NCBI GenBank assembly: GCA_017420845.1
Contig: JAFQOC010000224.1
Coordinates: forward strand, 1-12,208
Direction of reading: 5' to 3'
DNA from: Clostridia bacterium
GTDB taxonomy: Bacteria > Bacillota > Clostridia > Oscillospirales > CAG-272
Length of the DNA stretch: 12,208 nt
The notes under the pieces are model-generated. The model did no database searches. It was not told the origin of the DNA and saw only the letters and a program-made list of their open reading frames with translations. Shown here piece by piece: positions 7,282-12,208 of this stretch. Both the position numbers and the translations under genes were made by a program. Numbering within the stretch: position 1 is the first letter of the stretch; the number at the start of each line of letters is the position of its first letter.

Positions 7282-8304
7282 TCAATTCTGGTTGACGGTC
7301 ATACTCGTCCCGTCGGTGGCAAAAGCGATATCCCCGTCGTAGGTGAACTTCGCCGCGGCACCCGAGGTACGCATAGCGGTCACCAGAGAGGCCTCCACCA
7401 GTCCCTTGCTCCCCGCGTGGACCATGCAGTAACGCAGGCCCGTGTTCTCGCGGAGGAGGTTGCCCAGAGCCTTATCGTAGCCGCCGTGGTGGGGGATCTT
7501 GATGACGTCGTAGGAAAGATCGACTCCCTCGGTCTCCATGAACTCGGTAATGCGGTCCTGTTCGGCGTCACCCGCCAAGAGCATGGAAATGTCACCGAAG
7601 TAGACCGAGGTGATGAGGGAGTAGTTGTTCTCCTCCAGAGCGTGGGCGTCGTCCGAGCCAAGAGTTACGCCGGGCTCGTAGAGCCTCGTGGGGTTGATCC
7701 ACAGGCTACCGTATGGCAGGTCAATGCGGACGTCCTCGGTAGGGCGGTGGACCGTAACCCCTTGAGTAGCATCCAGGGCTGTCATCATGCGGCGGTACAG
7801 GGAGGAATCCCGCACGTAATCGGGCATGTAGACGTTCTTGACGGTATAGTGCTGAAGGATCTGGGACATGGTGCCGATGTGATCGTTGTCGTAGTGGGAG
7901 ATGATGAGGTAGTCGATCCGGGTAATGCCGTACTCGGTGAGCTTGCGGCTGATGGCGGGGTAATCGTCGGACTCCCCCGCATCCATGAGGATCACGGTGT
8001 CGTCCATGCGGATGAGAATGGCGTCGGAGTTCCCCGTGTTCAGAAAATCAGCGCGGAGGACGTGGGGGGAGTTCTCAAAGGGATCGGCGTTGGGGATCTC
8101 AATGACGCTCCCCGTAGGGGGCTCGGTGGGAAGCTCAAATTGGCCGTTGCCCGTTCCCTTCCCCGTACCCTCCTCAAGGATCAGGGTGTCTTGGGTGGGG
8201 TCGTAAACCTCATCCGAGCAGGCAAGCATGGACAGGGAAAGGAGCACCGCCAGCAGGCAGACCGCGCCTCGCCAAAGGGGATGTATACGCGTAAGTTTCT
8301 TCAT
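7282..8304 (-). CDS. Secreted ComEC-like metallo-beta-lactamase-fold lipoprotein
   Basis: A predicted surface lipoprotein (340 residues) with a metallo-beta-lactamase fold like the C-terminal domain of the DNA-uptake protein ComEC/Rec2. The N-terminus MKKLTRIHPLWRG is followed by a hydrophobic stretch and SMLAC, with C29 the likely lipidated residue; a Gly/Pro/Thr-rich linker (about 40-80) follows. The fold is shown by LNTGNSDAILI (88-98), MDAGESDD (107-114), the metal motif HYDNDH (137-142, HxDxDH rather than classic HxHxDH), GDAEQDR (245-251) and KIPHHGG (269-275). All expected metal ligands seem present, so it is probably active, as a nuclease or phosphoesterase. It lacks ComEC membrane regions. 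The ATG at 8304 is preferred over the open frame to 8370, which begins upstream of the promoter, and has AGAGAGG upstream. It follows recX by 99 bases on the same strand, with its own promoter. Confidence 0.88.
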   Translation of the reverse strand: MKKLTRIHPLWRGAVCLLAVLLSLSMLACSDEVYDPTQDTLILEEGTGKGTGNGQFELPTEPPTGSVIEIPNADPFENSPHVLRADFLNTGNSDAILIRMDDTVILMDAGESDDYPAISRKLTEYGITRIDYLIISHYDNDHIGTMSQILQHYTVKNVYMPDYVRDSSLYRRMMTALDATQGVTVHRPTEDVRIDLPYGSLWINPTRLYEPGVTLGSDDAHALEENNYSLITSVYFGDISMLLAGDAEQDRITEFMETEGVDLSYDVIKIPHHGGYDKALGNLLRENTGLRYCMVHAGSKGLVEASLVTAMRTSGAAAKFTYDGDIAFATDGTSMTVNQN

Positions 8305-8335
8305 GGGAAGGAACCTCTCTTGTCTTGATGGTATC

Positions 8336-8344
8336 AGTATAACA
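8336..8344 (-). promoter_or_regulatory. Extended -10 promoter for the lipoprotein gene
   Basis: On the minus strand this reads TGTTATACT: TATACT (8336-8341) with TGn in front. No good -35 is visible at 16-18 bases. The expected -35 region contains an interrupted palindrome, GCGTA-CA-TACGC (8355-8366). The transcription start would be near 8329, about 25 bases before the ATG. The promoter would let this gene be expressed independently of recA-recX. Confidence 0.5.
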
Positions 8345-8403
8345 CCCAAATATGGCGTACATACGCACAAATCGTGAATTTTTGCTACATTTCCCCCAAA
8401 AGG

Positions 8404-9393
8404 TCAGCCATCCCGCAGAATACGGCGCAGGGCCTCCTTGACTGTGTCCGCGCTGTAGCCCAACCGCATCATGGCGGCCATCAGCTTTTGGCGTTCTCCC
8501 CGTTCCTCGGGGATCGTGCGGTATTTCTTACGGATAACGGAGGCACAAAGCGCCTCCCAATCGGTTTGAGAGATGGCCTCCATGGCTTCCTCCACCGCCT
8601 CTCGGGTAAAGCCGTGAGCCCCCAGATCCTCGCAAATACGGCGGGCCCCCCAGCCCTTACGGATCCCCTGCTCAGCACGGAGCGTGGCGGTGCTGTCCTC
8701 GTGGATATACCCCTTCTCGGTAAGGTAGGCCACGGCGCGGTCGGCGGTATCCCGATCCACCCCTTTAGCGGTAAGCTTGTAGGCCAGCCTGCGGGCGGAT
8801 TGATCCCCGTACCCCAGCATGGAAATGCCGCGGCGGATGGCTCCGCAGAGCCTGCCCGCGTCCAACAACGCCTCGGCCCCTTCGGGGGTGATCTCCCCTT
8901 CCTTAACCCCTAAATTGGCATACTGCTCCACCAGCAGGCGGAAGCTGACTCGCCGGGGCTTTCCTCCCGCGGGATCGGGTATGGCCAGCACCACCGTCAC
9001 GGTCTCCCCCTCCCCCGAGGGAGTCACCGACAGGACGGCGTGGACGTCGGGGGGGATCTGCGGATCCGGTGTTGTTTTTGGGGAGGCAGTACGTGGCCTT
9101 GTAGAGGTCTTTGCCGATGGAGAAAGGGATACTTCGTCCCCGCGAGCATTACCGTGAGCTTTATCGCGAGCTTTCCCTCGGGAAGTGCCTTTCGTCCCGT
9201 CCCGCGGAGCGATTTCACGACCTGCTCGGACAGGCTCGAAGGGGGCAGACTCCCGGCCGGTCCCTGTTCCCTTTCGGAGCGTATCCTCCATCATATCCAC
9301 CAGACGGCGCGACTTCAGGGGGCGAGGACTCGCCTCCCCCCCATCGGTCTCGTCAAGGCCGTCGTATATCGGGTCTTTGTCGTAGCGGCTCAT
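8404..9393 (-). CDS. recX: RecX regulatory protein with long N-terminal extension
   Basis: RecX binds RecA-DNA filaments and modulates (usually limits) RecA activity. The conserved part begins at about residue 117 (VHAVLSVTPSGEGETVTVVL) and continues through three-helix repeats: RGISMLGYGDQSARRLAYKLTAKGV (188-212), AVAYLTEKGYIHED (220-233), KGWGARRICEDLGAHGF (246-262) and the C-terminal repeat with LMAAMMRLGYSADTVKEAL (304-322). Total length 329 is longer than typical family members (about 150-270). The first 115 residues are rich in Arg, Lys, Asp, Gly, Ser and Pro and look disordered. The start at 9393 lies 12 bases after the recA stop with AAGGGCGAG upstream, so recA and recX share a transcript and are probably translationally coupled. 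Identity is supported both by the helical repeats and by the position behind recA. A later start is possible but there is no evidence for one. Confidence 0.92.
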   Translation of the reverse strand: MSRYDKDPIYDGLDETDGGEASPRPLKSRRLVDMMEDTLRKGTGTGRESAPFEPVRAGREIAPRDGTKGTSRGKARDKAHGNARGDEVSLSPSAKTSTRPRTASPKTTPDPQIPPDVHAVLSVTPSGEGETVTVVLAIPDPAGGKPRRVSFRLLVEQYANLGVKEGEITPEGAEALLDAGRLCGAIRRGISMLGYGDQSARRLAYKLTAKGVDRDTADRAVAYLTEKGYIHEDSTATLRAEQGIRKGWGARRICEDLGAHGFTREAVEEAMEAISQTDWEALCASVIRKKYRTIPEERGERQKLMAAMMRLGYSADTVKEALRRILRDG

Positions 9394-9405
9394 AGCGGCT
9401 CGCCC

Positions 9406-10548
9406 TTACTCGTCGTCCTCACCCGAATCTCCCAGGGTGCGGATCTCGAAATCGCCGTCGTCGTCATCGTCGTCGTCATCCAGCTCAAACTCGGAGGCGG
9501 CCAGCAGGTCGGTCTCAGCGGAAGCGGCACGCACCTTCTCCTCCAGCTCGGCCATGAAGGCGGGATCCGACTCCACCAGCTTGCGGACGGTGTCCTTACC
9601 CTGTCCCAGACGCTCCCCGTTATAGGAGAACCAGGAGCCGCTCTTCTTGATGATGTCCAGCTCAATGGCGAAATCCAGGATCTCGCTGGAGCGGGAAATG
9701 CCCTGCCCGTAAATGATATCGAACTCGGCCACCTTGAAGGGAGGCGCCACCTTGTTCTTGACGATCTTACAGCGGACGTGGTTACCGTAGATCTCGTTGC
9801 CTTGCTTGAGCTGCTCGGTACGGCGGACGTCGATGCGAACAGAGGCGTAGAATTTCAGAGCGCGGCCGCCGGGAGTGGTTTCGGGGTTGCCGTACATAAC
9901 ACCCACCTTCTCACGGAGCTGGTTGATGAAGATCACCACGGCCTGGCTCTTGGAGATGACGGCAGAGAGCTTACGCATGGCCTGGGACATGAGGCGGGCC
10001 TGCATACCCACGGTAGCGGCACCCATGTCGCCCTCGATCTCCTGACGGGGCACCAAAGCAGCCACAGAGTCTACCACCACCACGTCTACGGCCCCCGAGC
10101 GCACCAGAGACTCGCAGATGGACAGAGCGTCCTCGCCGCAGTCGGGCTGGGACACCAGCAGATTGTCGATGTCCACCCCCAGGGCCTTGGCGTAAACGGG
10201 ATCCAGAGCGTGCTCAGCGTCGATGAAGGCGGCCTCACCGCCGGCCTTCTGCACCTCGGCGGCGATGTGGAGGGCCACGGTGGTCTTACCCGAGGATTCA
10301 GGCCCGAAGATCTCGATGATACGGCCGCGGGGAACACCGCCGATACCCAGAGCCATGTCCAGGGACAGGGAGCCGGTATGCACCGCCTGCACAGCCATGC
10401 GGGGATTGGCGCCCAGCTTCATAATGGCGCCCTCGCCGAAGTCCTTCTCGATCTGCTTCATAGCGGTCTTGAGGGCCTTGCGCTTTTCCTCGCGATCCGC
10501 GTCAAAGGTGACCATAGGGGTGATGGGTTTCTTGGATTTGGTTGCCAT
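9406..10548 (-). CDS. recA: Recombinase RecA
   Basis: RecA forms ATP-dependent filaments on single-stranded DNA, catalyses strand exchange and triggers LexA self-cleavage. All core motifs are present in the 380-residue protein: Walker A GPESSGKT (82-89), FIDAEHALDP (108-117), Walker B VVVVDSVAALVP (156-167), the loop 1 region EGDMGAATVGMQARLMSQ (172-189), FINQLREKVGVMYGNPETTPGGRALKF (loop 2 region, about 207-233) and KKSGSWFSYNGERLGQG (301-317). The C-terminal tail is unusually acidic: eight consecutive Asp (357-364), then a further Asp/Glu-rich stretch; acidic tails are known to dampen RecA activity. Start ATG at 10548 has GGAGGAA eight bases upstream. It heads the recA-recX unit and is driven by a perfect consensus promoter. 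Length is slightly above the typical 345-360 because of the tail. Confidence 0.98.
   Translation of the reverse strand: MATKSKKPITPMVTFDADREEKRKALKTAMKQIEKDFGEGAIMKLGANPRMAVQAVHTGSLSLDMALGIGGVPRGRIIEIFGPESSGKTTVALHIAAEVQKAGGEAAFIDAEHALDPVYAKALGVDIDNLLVSQPDCGEDALSICESLVRSGAVDVVVVDSVAALVPRQEIEGDMGAATVGMQARLMSQAMRKLSAVISKSQAVVIFINQLREKVGVMYGNPETTPGGRALKFYASVRIDVRRTEQLKQGNEIYGNHVRCKIVKNKVAPPFKVAEFDIIYGQGISRSSEILDFAIELDIIKKSGSWFSYNGERLGQGKDTVRKLVESDPAFMAELEEKVRAASAETDLLAASEFELDDDDDDDDGDFEIRTLGDSGEDDE
9457..9480. repeat. Tandem duplication of a 12-base unit encoding the RecA Asp8 run
   Basis: The plus strand reads GTCGTCGTCATC twice in direct succession, exactly encoding Asp357-Asp364 of RecA (GAT GAC GAC GAC, repeated). 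It is an in-frame simple-sequence repeat that could expand or contract by whole Asp codons. Confidence 0.8.
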
Positions 10549-10567
10549 AGCTGTATTCCTCCGTTGC

Positions 10568-10585
10568 GGCCCCCCGTTAGGAGCC
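10568..10585 (-). other. Possible hairpin in the recA leader
   Basis: On the minus strand GGCTCC (10580-10585) can pair with GGGGCC (10568-10573, one G-U pair) around a 6-base loop, five bases upstream of the recA GGAGG ribosome binding site (10558-10562). The leader also holds three AACGG copies. No known riboswitch is recognised. It could affect translation or be chance in GC-rich RNA. Confidence 0.25.
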
Positions 10586-10607
10586 GTTCTTTTTCCTTGT
10601 TGGCATC

Positions 10608-10636
10608 ATTATACACCATCCGGGCGGATTTGTCAA
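10608..10636 (-). promoter_or_regulatory. Consensus sigma-A promoter of recA
   Basis: On the minus strand TTGACA (10631-10636), a 17-base spacer and TATAAT (10608-10613) match the housekeeping consensus exactly. The start should be near 10601, giving a leader of about 53 bases. The DNA upstream to about 10710 is strongly AT-rich, like UP elements. No GAAC-N4-GTTC-type LexA box is visible in or around the promoter. Confidence 0.9.
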
Positions 10637-10640
10637 TAGG

Positions 10641-10670
10641 TTTCGGGATATTATTTTCCGAAAACGGAAA
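10641..10670. repeat. Two overlapping inverted repeats upstream of the recA promoter
   Basis: TTTCCG (10655-10660) and CGGAAA (10665-10670) are separated by four As. An overlapping pair, TTTCGG (10641-10646) and CCGAAA (10658-10663), is separated by 11 bases. Both lie just upstream of the recA -35 box (10631-10636), a position suited to an activator or a non-canonical repressor. Function is unproven. Confidence 0.35.
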
Positions 10671-10673
10671 TTA

Positions 10674-10690
10674 TTTTTTGACTCAAAAAA
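10674..10690. repeat. 17-base palindrome upstream of recA
   Basis: TTTTTTGA-C-TCAAAAAA is a perfect 8-base inverted repeat around one centre base, about 45 bases upstream of the recA -35 box. It is too AT-rich for a good terminator stem and may be a protein site or part of an AT-rich upstream element. Confidence 0.35.
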
Positions 10691-10735
10691 TATTTTAGAC
10701 AATATTATTCCTTTTTGGATTGCTTTTCGCGCAAA

Positions 10736-10770
10736 AAACAGGTTGAAAGCCAACGGCTCCCAACCTGTTT
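10736..10770 (-). terminator. Terminator after the DUF2809 gene
   Basis: AAACAGGTTG (10736-10745) and CAACCTGTTT (10761-10770) pair perfectly. Inside, AGCC (10748-10751) pairs with GGCT (10755-10758) around AAC, separated from the outer stem by a 2x2 internal loop. On the minus strand the structure is followed by six Ts. It starts 13 bases after the DUF2809 stop and insulates recA from the upstream operon. Confidence 0.9.
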
Positions 10771-10783
10771 CGGAACTATGGAG

Positions 10784-11191
10784 TCATACGCGGCGGCGCG
10801 AAATCGGCAGGGTTCTGTCCACCCCCAAAAACACTCCGCACCCCGCGGCGTAGCACATCATATCCCACCAAGAAAAGCCTGTTCCGATGAGGATACGGAA
10901 GAAGGCGATGTGCCCCAGTCCCAGAAGGTAGACCAGACCGAAATACTGCCCGACCTCCACCAGAATGGCGAAGAGCAGCACGCCGCCCGCAATGGGCAAT
11001 CGGCAGCCCCGGGGCAGGATCACACGGATGGCACAGCAGATGAGCAGGGTCACCAGAATATCCCCGCCGTAGGGGCGGATGAAGGCGTCACGGACGAACA
11101 GAGCGATCAGCACCTCGGCGACAAGAATCAGAAGCGCCGCAAGGCCGTAGCCCATACGGAGGCGGGCTTGCTCAGATGGGGAACGGTTCAT
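10784..11191 (-). CDS. DUF2809 family small integral membrane protein
   Basis: A 135-residue membrane protein with about four hydrophobic helices (roughly 14-33, 44-60, 67-90 and 108-124). Features typical of DUF2809 are the EVLIALFVRDAFIRPYGGDILVTLLICC segment (26-53), the LVEVGQYF motif (77-84) and the FSWWDMMCYAAG segment (106-117). The family has no established function; it distantly recalls VanZ-like small membrane proteins. The start is supported by AAAGGAG five bases before the ATG at 11191. It follows the DHHW gene by 24 bases and is the last gene of that unit, with a terminator right after it. The role may be linked to the cell envelope through the DHHW gene, but this is inference. 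Confidence 0.82.
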   Translation of the reverse strand: MNRSPSEQARLRMGYGLAALLILVAEVLIALFVRDAFIRPYGGDILVTLLICCAIRVILPRGCRLPIAGGVLLFAILVEVGQYFGLVYLLGLGHIAFFRILIGTGFSWWDMMCYAAGCGVFLGVDRTLPISRRRV

Positions 11192-11215
11192 GTCGTCTCC
11201 TTTCGATGTGGGAAA

Positions 11216-12208
11216 TCATCCGATGAAATCCTCCAGCTCGGACAGTCTTGCTCCGCCCGTGACGGCCACCACGTTATTGAGGAAGATCACGTCGTCCACA
11301 CTCCTCTCGTCCACCAGCTCGGACAGAGTGCCGTGATAGTAGCGGTAATCTACCACGTAGATATGCTCGTAGCTGTCCACCAGGAAGGGGGCGAAGGCGT
11401 TGCCGAAGGACTCCTTGACAAGCAGGACGGTTGTTCCCTTCCGATCTGCGCTGATATTCTCGTTGTGGATCTCAATGAGGGGATGGTCGCCCATGAGGAA
11501 GCAGTTGTACTTGGAGGCGGCGGCCTGGTAGAACTTGTCGGTGTCACGGCGCACCACGCCGTTGCGATACAGGGACCGCTCACCGTTCGCGTCGTAGATG
11601 TACTGATCATTGGTACCCTTGGGGATATAAGCCTCTACGGTGTCGGGGTTGTTCCCCATGGCCGCAGGCTGACCCGTCTTGCTGTACAGGGTGCCCAGGA
11701 AGCCCCCGAAGCTCATCTTCTCGTAGAAGGACAGGGGCGTGGGTGTGATGCCCGCCGTCTTGCAGTAAGCCTCGTAGGCGTAATACGCACCCGTAGCGGT
11801 CCAGTGGTGGTCGGTGCGGAAGTAGATGTACTCGTCCTTGTGGACCACGAGGGCGGAGTAGACGTCCACCGTACGCACCTCCTCATTCATGCCCGAATAG
11901 ATATACGGGATGAACTTTTCCGCGTCGGGCAGGGACATGGAGTCCTGCACCTCGGTGCTGAGGGCAAAGCTGTAGTGAAGGGGTACGATGAGATCATATA
12001 GGTTAGCCTTGCCCGAAAGGGTCTCGGCGGCCTTGTTCATAAGGGATGCGTAGGTGCGGGCACCCGACTCGGAGTAGGCGTAGAGCTCATAGGCTGTGTC
12101 TCCCGACAGGTAGTTCGTTAAATTCGCGTTAAAGAGCTCCAGCCAACTCCACTTTCGAATCTCATTCTCGCATTTCAGCGGTAAAAATCGCGATGCAAAA
12201 TCCCATGC
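11216..12208 (-). CDS. DHHW family protein, 5' end cut by the window (partial)
   Basis: DHHW proteins resemble the AlgX/AlgJ SGNH-hydrolase-like fold and are commonly paired with MBOAT (AlgI-type) acyltransferases in O-acetylation of extracellular polymers. The visible 330 residues (frame open to the window edge, no internal stop) hold YFRTDHHWTATGAYYAYEAYC with the name-giving DHHW at 11801-11812, and a C-terminal LLVKESFGNAFAPFL segment whose Ser (codon near 11408) is a candidate nucleophile in a GDSF-like block. GDTAYELYAYSE (about 12066-12104) also fits the family. The internal ATG at 12040 is not a plausible start because family sequence continues upstream; the N-terminus, with the expected signal or membrane anchor, lies outside the window. 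The last ~90 bases (12119-12208) are lower in GC and family resemblance is unclear there, so the join may not be native. The DUF2809 gene follows in the same operon. Confidence 0.85.
   Translation of the reverse strand, partial: AWDFASRFLPLKCENEIRKWSWLELFNANLTNYLSGDTAYELYAYSESGARTYASLMNKAAETLSGKANLYDLIVPLHYSFALSTEVQDSMSLPDAEKFIPYIYSGMNEEVRTVDVYSALVVHKDEYIYFRTDHHWTATGAYYAYEAYCKTAGITPTPLSFYEKMSFGGFLGTLYSKTGQPAAMGNNPDTVEAYIPKGTNDQYIYDANGERSLYRNGVVRRDTDKFYQAAASKYNCFLMGDHPLIEIHNENISADRKGTTVLLVKESFGNAFAPFLVDSYEHIYVVDYRYYHGTLSELVDERSVDDVIFLNNVVAVTGGARLSELEDFIG

Noticed and set aside
9457..9480. Short repeat considered as a CRISPR or mobile-element repeat
   Set aside because: It is an in-frame Asp codon run inside recA with two adjoining copies and no spacers. 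No CRISPR array, transposase, tRNA or rRNA was recognised in the window.
9040..10698. Plus-strand open frame of 552 codons opposite recA and recX
   Set aside because: recA and recX on the other strand are certain; the frame also runs through the recA promoter and its translation has no recognisable domain.

Overview
The window reads as chromosomal DNA of a Gram-positive, GC-rich member of the Clostridia (Firmicutes), probably a gut Oscillospirales-type organism. This is inferred from clostridial-type aspartate kinase and DUF1015 proteins, a DHHW/DUF2809 gene pair, AGGAGG-type ribosome binding sites, sigma-A promoters and many compact intrinsic terminators. Protein families were recognised by eye; no database search was possible.

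Layout. Positions 1-152 hold a bidirectional terminator. On the minus strand follow aspartate kinase (153-1481) and, upstream of it, a large ABC exporter half-transporter (1534-3576), only 52 bases apart and probably co-transcribed. A divergent promoter region (about 3577-3825) drives this pair leftwards and a two-gene plus-strand operon rightwards: a DUF1015 protein (3826-5091) and an FkbM-family methyltransferase (5109-6272). That operon ends at a terminator (6284-6323) shared with a convergent XRE-type regulator (6326-7105, minus). The regulator's promoter carries an inverted repeat that looks like an operator. From 7282 to 10548 the minus strand carries recA, recX and a secreted ComEC-like metallo-beta-lactamase lipoprotein, transcribed in that order. 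recA has a perfect consensus sigma-A promoter (10608-10636) and the lipoprotein has an extra extended -10 promoter. From 10784 to the right edge the minus strand carries a small DUF2809 membrane protein and, upstream of it, a DHHW-family protein cut by the window edge. This second unit ends in a terminator at 10736-10770.

How the parts fit. recA and recX form the usual recombinase/modulator pair. The adjacent lipoprotein with a ComEC-type nuclease fold may link DNA processing outside the membrane with recombination, but that is inference. DHHW proteins are usually partners of a membrane O-acyltransferase (MBOAT/AlgI) in O-acetylation of surface polymers, so such a gene may lie just beyond the right edge. 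Most of the window is ordinary housekeeping content. The more unusual points are the regulator's operator, the long N-terminal extension of RecX, the lack of a recognisable LexA box at recA despite several palindromes there, the Asp8 tail of RecA encoded by a duplicated 12-base unit, and a composition change at the right edge inside the DHHW reading frame. I did not find a clear new multi-gene system.
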